From assembly GCA_900465665.1 (NCBI GenBank), contig UBJO01000017.1, forward strand, positions 1-64,000: DNA of 64,000 bases, in the 5' to 3' direction. The notes beneath the pieces were generated by a model. That model was not told the origin of the DNA and did no database searches. It saw only the letters and a program-made list of their open reading frames with translations. The DNA comes from Hyphomicrobiales bacterium. Its GTDB lineage: Bacteria > Pseudomonadota > Alphaproteobacteria > Rhizobiales > Rhizobiaceae. Position numbers and translations under genes: made by a program. Positions 33,191-40,710 of this stretch are shown here, piece after piece (within the stretch, counting starts at the first letter, position 1; every line of letters starts with the position of its first letter).

Positions 33191-34392
33191 GCGGCCTGAT
33201 CTCCCCAGCGGGCGAAGGGGTCCGGCATGTCGCGCCACTTGTCCGGCGTGAAGTCCACGGCGCTGACAAGACATGCGTCGAGACGGTCGCGGATCCAGGC
33301 TTCGTCCATCGGGTCGGCGCCGATGAAGACGATTTCCTGGCGGCGGTCGCCCCAGACGGAGTGCAGATAGGGTCCGATCGCCGTCATGAAGCGCGGATCG
33401 TCCGGCCAACGCTCCCTCGGCACCGCCGACCACCATGTACCCATGCGGCTGGTGCGCAGGATTGCGCCGGCCTGGCTGACCTCGCCGACATGATGCGGCC
33501 GGGTCGCGAGCCAGAAGAAGCCCTTGGCGCGCACGACGCCCGGCCAGGCGGTGTCGAAGAACCGCTGCAGTTTCGCCGGATCGAAGGGGCGCTTCTCGCG
33601 ATAGACGAAGGAGCGGATGCCGTATTCCTCGGTTTCCGGCACATGGTCGTTGAAGCCATGCATCTCTTTGTACCAGAGCGGGTGGGTCTCGGCCTTGTCG
33701 ATGTCGAAGAGGCCGGTGCCGAGCACTTCCTGCGGGCGGACTTGGCCGAAATCGGCCTCGATCAGCCGGGCATCCGGGTTCAGGCCGACGACGATCTGGC
33801 GGGCGGCCTGCAGCTGCTCTGCGGTGGCGGTGCCGACCTTGTTGAGGATGACGACGTCGGCGAATTCGATCTGCTCGACCAAGAGGTCGATCACTGTGCG
33901 ATTATCGCCGTCGCCGGCAGTTTCGCCGCGATCGCCGAGGAAATCGGTGGAGGCGTAGTCGGCGAGCAGGCCGGCAGCGTCGACCACTGTGACCATGGTG
34001 TCGAGCTCGGCGACATCAGACAGGCTCAGGCCATCCTCGTCGCGGAACTCGAAGGTGGTGGCGACGGGCAGGGGCTCGGCGATACCCGTGGATTCGATCA
34101 GCAAGTAGTCGAAACGGTTCTGCTCGGCGAGCTGGCGGACTTCCTTCAACAGGTCGTCTCGCAGCGTGCAGCAGATGCAGCCGTTGGTCATCTCGACCAG
34201 TTCCTCATCGGTGCGAGACAGGTTGGCGCCGCCGTCGCGCACCAGTGCGGCGTCGATGTTGACCTCGCTCATGTCGTTGACGATGACGGCGACGCGCAGG
34301 CCATCGCGGTTGGCCAGTATGTGGTTCAGCAGCGTCGTCTTGCCGGCGCCGAGGAAGCCGGAGAGGACGGTGACCGGCAGTTTCCTGTTCAT
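33187..34392 (-). CDS. zigA: COG0523 (CobW/ZigA-type) zinc metallochaperone GTPase
   Basis: A G3E-family GTPase of 401 residues that probably delivers or redistributes zinc during limitation. Walker A is [17 protein letters not shown], the switch region is [13 protein letters not shown], the metal-binding CxCC is in [16 protein letters not shown], and the guanine-specificity NKVG is present. A C-terminal CobW_C domain includes [19 protein letters not shown] Zur-box-like palindrome lies just upstream (34408-34424), znuA is the next gene upstream, and a small CxCxxC ORF is coupled downstream. This favours zinc over cobalamin, despite the CobW kinship. The zigA name is by similarity to that subgroup and is less certain than the family. 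Confidence 0.9.
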   Translation of the reverse strand: MNRKLPVTVLSGFLGAGKTTLLNHILANRDGLRVAVIVNDMSEVNIDAALVRDGGANLSRTDEELVEMTNGCICCTLRDDLLKEVRQLAEQNRFDYLLIESTGIAEPLPVATTFEFRDEDGLSLSDVAELDTMVTVVDAAGLLADYASTDFLGDRGETAGDGDNRTVIDLLVEQIEFADVVILNKVGTATAEQLQAARQIVVGLNPDARLIEADFGQVRPQEVLGTGLFDIDKAETHPLWYKEMHGFNDHVPETEEYGIRSFVYREKRPFDPAKLQRFFDTAWPGVVRAKGFFWLATRPHHVGEVSQAGAILRTSRMGTWWSAVPRERWPDDPRFMTAIGPYLHSVWGDRRQEIVFIGADPMDEAWIRDRLDACLVSAVDFTPDKWRDMPDPFARWGDQAA

Positions 34393-34407
34393 TGCGATCT
34401 CCAGTTA

Positions 34408-34424
34408 ATGTTATAATATTACAT
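34408..34424. promoter_or_regulatory. Putative Zur box upstream of the COG0523 GTPase gene
   Basis: ATGTTATAATATTACAT has 7 of 8 matching half-site pairs around a central base and resembles alphaproteobacterial Zur sites (GTTATA-rich dyads). It lies 16 bp upstream of the gene start, a position that fits repression. Confidence 0.7.
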
Positions 34425-34432
34425 AGATGGAT

Positions 34433-34464
34433 CTAAAAAAGGCGGACTGTGCGCCCGCCTTTTT
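34433..34464 (-). terminator. Terminator of znuA (minus strand)
   Basis: On the minus strand, GGCGG...CCGCC (arms 34455-34459 and 34441-34445) is followed by a run of six T (34435-34440). The plus strand also ends in TTTTT, so it is potentially bidirectional. It lies 27 bp after the znuA stop and separates it from the GTPase gene. Confidence 0.85.
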
Positions 34465-34485
34465 CGATATGCGGTGGGGCCGGTC

Positions 34486-35496
34486 TCAGCTTTCGCGCGA
34501 CAGGCAGTCCTTCAGATTGTTGGCGATACCGCGCATCAGCTTGAAATAGAGATCCGGGCCGGCATCGAGCGTTGCGGCCTCGGGATCGAGTACGCCGGCC
34601 TTGGCCTTGGTGCCCTCGAGCACGACATCGACGAGGCGCGGCTGGAACTGCGGTTCAGCGAAGACGCAGGTTGCGCCAAGGTCCGCCACCTTCTTGTGGA
34701 TCTCGGCGATGCGCTCGGCGCCGGGAATGGTTTCCGGGCTGACGGTGATCGAGCCGGCGACGCGCACCTTGTAACGGTTTTCGAAATACTGGTAGGCGTC
34801 GTGGAAGACGATGAAGGGCTTGTCCTTGACCGGTGACACGATGCCAGAGATTTCCTTGTCGAGCGCGTCGAGCTTGGCGTTCAGCGTCTCGGCATTGGCC
34901 TGGTAGGCAAGCGCGTTGGCGGGGTCGGCGGCCACCAGCGTCGTGGTGATCTCGGCGGCCATGGCCTTGGCGTTCACAGGATCGAGCCAGAGATGGGTGT
35001 CGAAAGCGCCGTGGCCGTGGTCATGGTCGTGATCGTCATGTGCCTCGGTGGCGTGATCGTGATCGTGGCCTGCCTCGTGCGCATCGCCATCATGGTCGCC
35101 ATCGTCATGGGCTTCGAAGGCGCCGCCCTCGCGGAACTTGAGCTTGGTCAGGCCCGGAGCCTTGTCGAGTTCGGCGACGCTGGCATCCTCTCCGAGCGCT
35201 TCCAGCGGCTTTTCCAGGAAGGCTTCCATGCCCGGGCCAACCCAGAAGACCACCTTGGCATCCTGCAGCGCCTTGGCGTTGGAGGGCTTCATCGAATAGG
35301 TGTGCGGGGAAGCGGCGCCATCGACGATCAGCTCCGGCGTGCCGACGCCCTGCATGATGGCGGAGACCAGCGAGTGCACCGGCTTGATCGAGGTGACGAC
35401 GACGGGTGCGTCGGCGCCGTGGGCCGTGCCGGCGAGGAGGAGGGCCGGGAGTGCGAGGCCTTGTAGCGCCAGGGAAAGGCCGGTCGCGAGTTTCAT
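34486..35496 (-). CDS. znuA: Zinc ABC transporter periplasmic binding protein ZnuA
   Basis: High-affinity zinc-binding protein of the ZnuABC importer (cluster A-I). A signal peptide (MKLATGLSLALQGLALPALLLAGTAHG) precedes VVVTSIKPVHSLVSAIMQGVG with the first His ligand. A His/Asp-rich mobile loop (HDHDHATEAHDDHDHDHGHG) follows, then DTHLWLDPVNAKAM with the second His. FHDAYQYFENRY carries the third. Three in-frame ATGs exist (35520, 35502, 35496). GGAG is 7 nt before the ATG at 35496, so I chose it (336 aa). It is divergent from znuC with two Zur-box-like dyads between. Confidence 0.94.
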   Translation of the reverse strand: MKLATGLSLALQGLALPALLLAGTAHGADAPVVVTSIKPVHSLVSAIMQGVGTPELIVDGAASPHTYSMKPSNAKALQDAKVVFWVGPGMEAFLEKPLEALGEDASVAELDKAPGLTKLKFREGGAFEAHDDGDHDGDAHEAGHDHDHATEAHDDHDHDHGHGAFDTHLWLDPVNAKAMAAEITTTLVAADPANALAYQANAETLNAKLDALDKEISGIVSPVKDKPFIVFHDAYQYFENRYKVRVAGSITVSPETIPGAERIAEIHKKVADLGATCVFAEPQFQPRLVDVVLEGTKAKAGVLDPEAATLDAGPDLYFKLMRGIANNLKDCLSRES

Positions 35497-35522
35497 GTGC
35501 ATGCTCCGCTTGAATTGCATAG

Positions 35523-35558
35523 GTAATGTTATTACATCAATTGCGTTATGCTATAACG
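35523..35558. promoter_or_regulatory. Two putative Zur boxes in the znuA/znuC divergent promoter
   Basis: GTAAT-gtt-ATTAC (35523-35535) and CGTTAT-gct-ATAACG (35544-35558) are two dyads, each with a 3-nt centre, in the 98-bp gap between znuA and znuC. Both resemble zinc-uptake-regulator sites, and zur itself is the last gene of the znuC operon. One site could serve each direction. Confidence 0.8.
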
Positions 35559-35594
35559 TGTGCGATAGCAGGGCGCAACAGCACTTTCGGAAAA

Positions 35595-36548
35595 ATGATG
35601 CCATTACCCGCAAATTCCGAGGCGAGGCCGCTCGTCTCGCTTTCCAATGTCGGTGTCCGCAGAAACGGCCGCTGGCTGGTTCGCGGCGTCGATTTTTCCG
35701 TCTCGCGCGGCGAGATCGTGACGCTGATCGGCCCTAACGGCTCGGGCAAATCGACGACGGTGAAAACGGCGATCGGGGTGATGAAGGCCGACGAGGGCAA
35801 GGTGACGCGCGCCTCCGGTCTCAAGGTCGGCTATGTCCCGCAGAAGCTTGCCATCGACTGGACGCTGCCGCTCACCGTGCGCCGGCTGATGACGCTGACG
35901 GGGCCGCTTTCGGCAAGCGACATGAACGAGGCGCTCGATGCCGTCGGGCTTTCCCACATGCGCGATGCCGAGGTGCAACACCTCTCCGGCGGTGAATTCC
36001 AGCGGGCGCTGATGGCGCGCGCCATTGCTCGCAAGCCCGATCTGCTCGTGCTCGACGAGCCGGTGCAGGGCGTCGATTTCTCCGGCGAGATCGCCATCTA
36101 CGAGCTGATCAAGACGATCCGCAACACGACCGGATGCGGCATCCTGCTGATTTCGCACGACCTGCATGTCGTCATGGCGGCGACCGATACCGTCATCTGC
36201 CTCAACGGCCATGTCTGCTGCCGCGGCACGCCGCAGGCGGTGACGCAGAGTGCGGAATATGTGCGCCTCTTCGGCAGCCGCGCGGCGCAGTCGCTTGCCG
36301 TCTATAGTCACGATCACGATCATACGCACCTCCCCGATGGTCGCGTGCTGCATGCGGATGGCTCGGTGACGGATCATTGCCACCCTGAGGACGGCCACCA
36401 CCACGGCCATGATCACGCCGGCCACGATCATGCGCCCCATGATCATTCCGGGCACTCTCATGATCATGCGCATCATGACCACGCCCACCATCATACGACC
36501 GATGACGGGCACGGGCACAAGCATCCGGCGGGAGAGCGCCATGTTTGA
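35595..36548 (+). CDS. znuC: Zinc ABC transporter ATPase ZnuC with His-rich C-terminal tail
   Basis: Cytoplasmic ATPase of the zinc importer, about 317 residues. Walker A is LIGPNGSGKSTTVKTAIG, the signature is LSGGEFQRALMARAIA, Walker B is LLVLDEPVQGVDF and the switch is LLISHDLHVVM. After about residue 230 there is an unusually long tail of some 80 residues, rich in His/Asp (HDHDHTHLPDG, HHHGHDHAGHDH, HSHDHAHHDHAHHH), probably able to bind zinc. The ATG at 35595 (followed by a second at 35598) lies downstream of both Zur boxes. The frame open from 35526 would overlap the operators. It overlaps znuB by 8 bp. Confidence 0.94.
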   Translation: MMPLPANSEARPLVSLSNVGVRRNGRWLVRGVDFSVSRGEIVTLIGPNGSGKSTTVKTAIGVMKADEGKVTRASGLKVGYVPQKLAIDWTLPLTVRRLMTLTGPLSASDMNEALDAVGLSHMRDAEVQHLSGGEFQRALMARAIARKPDLLVLDEPVQGVDFSGEIAIYELIKTIRNTTGCGILLISHDLHVVMAATDTVICLNGHVCCRGTPQAVTQSAEYVRLFGSRAAQSLAVYSHDHDHTHLPDGRVLHADGSVTDHCHPEDGHHHGHDHAGHDHAPHDHSGHSHDHAHHDHAHHHTTDDGHGHKHPAGERHV

Positions 36549-37359
36549 CGATTTCTTCGTCCGCGCCATCATTGCCGGCGTCGGCCTGGCGCTGACCACC
36601 GGGCCGCTCGGTTGCTTCATCATCTGGCGGCGCATGGCCTATTTCGGCGATACGATCTCGCATTCGGCGCTGCTTGGCGTGGCTCTGTCGCTGCTCATGC
36701 AGTTCAACCTGACGCTCTCGGTCTTCGTCGTCGCGGCCGCCGTCTCGATCCTGCTGCTCCTGCTGCAGAAGCGGCAGGCTCTCTCTGCCGATGCGCTGCT
36801 CGGCATTCTCTCGCATGCGACGCTGGCGATCGGGCTTGTCATGGTCGCCTTCATGACCTGGGTGCGCATCGATCTGATCGCCTTCCTGTTCGGCGATATT
36901 CTCGCCGTCTCCAAGGCCGATATTGCCTTCATCTGGGGCGGCGGCATTCTGGTGCTTGGCGCTATCGCCTGGCTGTGGCGGCCGCTGCTTGCTTCGACCG
37001 TCAATCCCGAGCTTGCCGAGGCCGAAGGGCTGAAGCCGGAGCGGGCGCGGCTGTTCTTCATGCTGCTCATGGCCGTCGTCATCGCGATCGCGATGAAGAT
37101 CGTCGGCATCATGCTGATCACCTCGCTGCTGATCATTCCGGCCGCCGCTGCCCGGCGCTTTTCGTCGACGCCCGAGATCATGGCAGTGCTCGCCTCGCTG
37201 ATCGGGGCGGTCGCCGTGGTCGGTGGGTTGTTCGGCTCGCTCACCTACGACACGCCGTCGGGCCCGTCGATCGTGGTCGCGGCCCTCATTCTCTTCATTC
37301 TCAGCCTGCTGCCCAAATTCGGGCGGGGTCAGGCCGCCACGGAAGGACAAGGCTCATGA
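36541..37359 (+). CDS. znuB: Zinc ABC transporter permease ZnuB
   Basis: Integral membrane subunit of the ZnuABC importer, 272 residues with about eight hydrophobic segments. Typical stretches are GPLGCFIIWRRMAYFGDTISHSALLGVAL near the N-terminus and KIVGIMLITSLLIIPAAAARRFS late in the protein. The ATG at 36541 lies inside the znuC tail (8-bp overlap). Its stop overlaps the zur ATG (ATGA), so znuC-znuB-zur are one operon. Confidence 0.94.
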   Translation: MFDDFFVRAIIAGVGLALTTGPLGCFIIWRRMAYFGDTISHSALLGVALSLLMQFNLTLSVFVVAAAVSILLLLLQKRQALSADALLGILSHATLAIGLVMVAFMTWVRIDLIAFLFGDILAVSKADIAFIWGGGILVLGAIAWLWRPLLASTVNPELAEAEGLKPERARLFFMLLMAVVIAIAMKIVGIMLITSLLIIPAAAARRFSSTPEIMAVLASLIGAVAVVGGLFGSLTYDTPSGPSIVVAALILFILSLLPKFGRGQAATEGQGS

Positions 37360-37754
37360 GCGCACCCGCACTGACCAAGAACCAGGCGCTTGTCTTCGAC
37401 GTTCTGGAAAAGGCCGACGGCCCGCTCAGCGCCTATACGATCCTCGACAAACTGCGCGACCACGGTTTTCGCGCGCCGCTGCAGGTCTACCGGGCGCTTG
37501 AAAAACTGCTGGAATATGGTGTCGTGCACCGGCTCGAGAGCATCAACTCCTTCGTCGCCTGCGCGCATCCCGGCGAGAACTGCCACAGCCACGGCATCGT
37601 CGCCTTCGCCATCTGCGAGAGCTGCGGCCAGGTGATGGAATTCCACGACCACGAAGTCGACCATCGCCTGACGGACTGGACCAAGTCCAAGAAGTTCAAG
37701 GCTGAGAAGACGACGATCGAGATCCGCGGGCTTTGCGAGGCTTGTGCGGCCTGA
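37356..37754 (+). CDS. zur: Zinc uptake regulator Zur (Fur family)
   Basis: A 132-residue Fur-family repressor with an N-terminal winged helix (LTKNQALVFDVLEKADGPLSAYTILDKLRDHGFRAPLQVYRALEKL). The dimerisation/metal domain has CESCGQVMEFHDHEVDH, and the closing CEACAA completes the structural CxxC pair. Being the last gene of the znuCB operon and near several Zur-like boxes makes Zur, rather than Fur or Mur, the likely identity. It is presumably autoregulated through the znuA/znuC dyads. Confidence 0.93.
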   Translation: MSAPALTKNQALVFDVLEKADGPLSAYTILDKLRDHGFRAPLQVYRALEKLLEYGVVHRLESINSFVACAHPGENCHSHGIVAFAICESCGQVMEFHDHEVDHRLTDWTKSKKFKAEKTTIEIRGLCEACAA

Positions 37755-38285
37755 TTAGTCCAGCCGCTGCAGATCGCGCGCAAAACGCTGCCAGTTCCCG
37801 ACGTATTTCTCCGCCGAGCGCCTGAGGCTTTCGATCGCCTTGTCGTCGAGGGTGCGGATGGCGCGGGCGGGGGAGCCGACGATCAGGGAATTGTCGGGGA
37901 ATTCCTTGCCTTCCGTGACCAGCGCATTGGCGCCGACGAGGCAGTTGTTGCCGATCTTCGCGCCGTTCAGCACCGTGGCGCCCATGCCAACAAGCGAATT
38001 GTTTCCGATTGAGCAGCCATGGACAATCGCATGATGACCGATGGTGCAGCCTTGCCCGATCGTGACGGGATGACCGGGATCGGTGTGCAGCATGGCGCCT
38101 TCCTGGATGTTCGTCGCCGCGCCGACCGTAATCGGTTCGTTGTCCCCACGCAGCACCGCGCCGAACCAGACGCCGACGTCACTTCCGAGCGTGACCCTGC
38201 CGATCACATGCGCATCGGGCGCGATCCAGTATGTGCCTGATGGCGGCAGATCCGGTTCGTGGCCCGAGAGCGCATAGATCGGCAT
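37755..38285 (-). CDS. Gamma-class carbonic anhydrase family protein (hexapeptide repeat)
   Basis: A left-handed beta-helix protein of 176 residues with imperfect hexapeptide repeats (DAHVIGRVTLGSDVGVWFGAVLRGDNEPITVGAATNIQEGAML). The expected zinc-binding histidines are in HTDPGHPVTIGQGCTIGHHAIVHG. These proteins hydrate CO2 or are catalytically silent paralogues (YrdA/PaaY-like). ATGs occur at 38291 and 38285; AAGGAGGA is 6 nt before the latter. Its stop codon abuts the convergent zur stop. The FAH-family gene lies 12 bp upstream on the same strand, so the two are probably cotranscribed. Confidence 0.9.
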   Translation of the reverse strand: MPIYALSGHEPDLPPSGTYWIAPDAHVIGRVTLGSDVGVWFGAVLRGDNEPITVGAATNIQEGAMLHTDPGHPVTIGQGCTIGHHAIVHGCSIGNNSLVGMGATVLNGAKIGNNCLVGANALVTEGKEFPDNSLIVGSPARAIRTLDDKAIESLRRSAEKYVGNWQRFARDLQRLD

Positions 38286-38297
38286 GGTCATTCCTCC

Positions 38298-39002
38298 TTA
38301 GGCGACGTCGATGGACAGCTTGGCAATGCCGTCAATCCCGCAATCGATATGGTCGCCACGCTTCACCGCACCGACGCCAGCAGGCGTGCCGGTCATGATC
38401 ACGTCGCCGGGGGCAAGCTCGAACAGCTTGGAGAGCTCGGCGATGATTTCAGGCACCTTCCAGATCATCTGGTTGAGATCGCCATCCTGGACGCGCTTGC
38501 CATTCAGATCGAGCCAGACGCGGCCGGTATCGGGGTGGCCGAGCTTTGCGGCCGGGACGAGCGCCGAGACCGGGGCGGAATGTTCGAAGGCTTTCGCGAG
38601 TTCCCACGGGCGGCCGAGCTTCTTGGCGTCGGCCTGCAGGTCGCGGCGGGTGAAATCGATGCCGACGGCGTAGCCGTAGACGCAATCGAGCGCGTTCTCA
38701 ATCGCGATATCCTTGCCGCCCGATTTCAGCGCCAGCACGCACTCGACCTCGAAATGCACGTCGTTCGAGAGCGGCGGGTAGGGGAAGTCCTTGCCGTCGG
38801 ACAAGAGATTGTCGGCGTTCTTCTGGAAGAAGAAGGGCGGCTCGCGGCTTGGGTCGTGGCCCATCTCGATGGCATGGTCGGCATAGTTGCGGCCGACGCA
38901 GTAGACGCGACGCACCGGAAAGCGATCGGATGTGCCTTCGACGGGGAGGAGGACAGGCGCGGGAAGGGGGATGACGGTGCCGGCGGAAGAGGAGGTGGAC
39001 AT
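38298..39002 (-). CDS. Fumarylacetoacetate hydrolase (FAH) family protein
   Basis: A 234-residue hydrolase/decarboxylase-fold protein. YCVGRNYADHAIEMGHDPSREPPFFFQKNADNLL opens the domain. Metal ligands are expected in FEVECVLAL (Glu pair), and the domain ends with PGDVIMTGTPAGVGAVKRGD. It resembles fumarylpyruvate hydrolases of aromatic catabolism, though no other pathway gene is adjacent. The frame is open on to 40265 through dusA antisense sequence, which is not part of the gene. I chose the ATG at 39002 because it fits the family length. It is divergent from dusA (162-bp gap). Confidence 0.88.
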   Translation of the reverse strand: MSTSSSAGTVIPLPAPVLLPVEGTSDRFPVRRVYCVGRNYADHAIEMGHDPSREPPFFFQKNADNLLSDGKDFPYPPLSNDVHFEVECVLALKSGGKDIAIENALDCVYGYAVGIDFTRRDLQADAKKLGRPWELAKAFEHSAPVSALVPAAKLGHPDTGRVWLDLNGKRVQDGDLNQMIWKVPEIIAELSKLFELAPGDVIMTGTPAGVGAVKRGDHIDCGIDGIAKLSIDVA

Positions 39003-39164
39003 GGGACGGGGATGCTCTTGCTGTTTTCGTGAGTCCGGGCATCTTAGCCGCAAAAGCAAGCGCGGGGAAAGCGTGGAAGGCGGGCTCGCGGTACGCCCTT
39101 TCCGGCATTGCTGCCCTGCGCGGGGAAACTGGCGTTTTCGCGCGCTTTGGGGTATGAGCGCGGC

Positions 39165-40196
39165 ATGACAACATCGCATTTCTACAAACAGGCGCTCGAA
39201 ACGAAGCGGCCAGTCTTCGCCGTCGCACCTATGATCGACTGGACGGATAGGCATTGCCGTTATTTTCACCGGCAGATCAGCCGCAACGCGCTGCTCTATA
39301 CGGAAATGGTCGTCGCCGACGCGATCATCCATGGGCCGCGCGAGCGGCTGCTGTCGTTCGACGCCGCCGAACATCCGGTGGCGTTGCAGCTTGGCGGGTC
39401 TGATCCGGAGAAGCTGGTGAAGGCGGTGGAGATCGCGGCGCCCTATGGCTACGACGAGATAAACCTCAATGTCGGCTGTCCTTCCGACAGGGTGCAATCC
39501 GGCACCTTCGGGGCTTGCCTGATGCTGACGCCCGATATCGTGGCGGATTGCATCCGGGCGATGAAGAAGGTGTCCTCGGTGCCGGTTACCGTGAAGTGCC
39601 GGATCGGGGTGGATGAGCAGGAGCCGGAGAGGGCTCTTCCCGATCTTCTCGACCGGGTGCTCGATGCCGGTGCCGACGCGATCTGGATCCATGCGCGCAA
39701 GGCCTGGCTCAAGGGCTTGTCGCCGAAGGAGAACCGCGAAATCCCGCCGCTCGATTACGACATCGTCTACCGCACCAAGCAGGCGCGGCCGGATGTGTTC
39801 ATCGGCATCAATGGCGGCATCCAGACGCTGGATCAGGCGGAAGAGCATCTGCGGCATGTCGATGGCGTCATGCTCGGGCGGGCGGCCTATCAGAATGCCG
39901 GCGTGCTTGCCGATGTCGATCATCGCTTCTTCGGGGCAGAGGCGGAAGCCTTCGACTGGGAGCTTCTGCGCGACCGGATGATGGACTACGCGGCGCGGCA
40001 CATCGCCGATGGCGGCCGGCTGCAGCAGGTGGCGCGGCATATGGTGGGGCTGTTTACCGGGTTGCCGGGCGCGCGGCGTTATCGGCAGATATTGTCGACC
40101 GACGCGGTGAAGGCGGGTGCCGGGCCGGAGGTGATTGCGGCGGCTTTTGCCGCGGTGGATTTTTCGGGTGTGGTGGAGGATGCGGTCAGCGCTTGA
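39165..40196 (+). CDS. dusA: tRNA-dihydrouridine synthase DusA
   Basis: Flavin enzyme that reduces uridine to dihydrouridine in the tRNA D-loop. The 343-residue protein has VAPMIDWTDRHCRYFHR near the N-terminus, QLGGSDPEKLVKAVEIA, and the catalytic Cys motif INLNVGCPSDRVQSGTFGACLM. VKCRIGVDEQE and IHARKAWLKGLSPKENREIPPL are diagnostic for DusA rather than DusB/C. The frame is open to 39108, but MTTSHFYKQA at 39165 is the family N-terminus. The ribosome-binding site is weak. Confidence 0.95.
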   Translation: MTTSHFYKQALETKRPVFAVAPMIDWTDRHCRYFHRQISRNALLYTEMVVADAIIHGPRERLLSFDAAEHPVALQLGGSDPEKLVKAVEIAAPYGYDEINLNVGCPSDRVQSGTFGACLMLTPDIVADCIRAMKKVSSVPVTVKCRIGVDEQEPERALPDLLDRVLDAGADAIWIHARKAWLKGLSPKENREIPPLDYDIVYRTKQARPDVFIGINGGIQTLDQAEEHLRHVDGVMLGRAAYQNAGVLADVDHRFFGAEAEAFDWELLRDRMMDYAARHIADGGRLQQVARHMVGLFTGLPGARRYRQILSTDAVKAGAGPEVIAAAFAAVDFSGVVEDAVSA

Positions 40197-40673
40197 GGGG
40201 GTAGGCACGACGTCTCCACGGCACACCAAAACCCCACGCCGCCCGAAAGCCCGTGTTTCCACCATTCCAAACTTCGCTCGGACGGGGCGCTGGAAATCAC
40301 CTCGATTGAGTAAGTAAGATATGGCGCTTCCCAGCGCCCCGTTCGGCGATTTTTATCCGCGACTCCGATCTCTCTGCCTTCTCGCCCAACTTCGCGGCGA
40401 GACCATGTGTGCCTCACAGGCACGTCCGGGCTCAACTCAGGCACCCTCTTGCGAGGGAAACCGCCGTCACCGGAGGGAGATCATTTTCCGCGAACCCGGA
40501 CCGCGAGGTTTTGCGTCCTACCCTCACGCTCCGCGCCGATCCCGCCTCGCCGGCACGCCTGCCGGTGTATCCAATGACGGGACGCCGACAGTGTAGGGCG
40601 GGGTTTCGGCGCGGGGAAAATTGTGGTGATGATTTTTCGTGAATTGCTGATGTGAAACCTACATCATGCCGAC
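40197..40673. other. Gene-free, hairpin-rich region between dusA and the DyP gene
   Basis: No credible ORF was found. The DNA is C-rich on the plus strand, unlike the flanking genes. Structures seen: a 12-bp perfect inverted repeat ACGGGGCGCTGG (40282-40293)/CCAGCGCCCCGT (40331-40342), and a GCCGGCA-cgcc-TGCCGGT hairpin (40549-40566). It could be a degenerate repeat element or gene remnant. I do not recognise it. Confidence 0.5.
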
Positions 40674-40698
40674 AGAGCGGCGGTCACGCCGCCGCTCT
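40674..40698 (-). terminator. Hairpin at the 3' end of the DyP peroxidase gene
   Basis: AGAGCGGCGG (40674-40683) pairs perfectly with CCGCCGCTCT (40689-40698), loop of 5 nt. It begins 12 bp beyond the DyP stop on the minus strand. There is no T-run, so it may act as an mRNA 3'-end stabiliser. Confidence 0.55.
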
Positions 40699-40710
40699 TA
40701 GCCGACAACC

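Noticed and set aside
38298-40265. 655-codon open frame on the minus strand
   Set aside because: Only the last 234 codons (from 39002) match the FAH family; the rest is antisense to dusA and has no domain character, so it is not a fusion protein.
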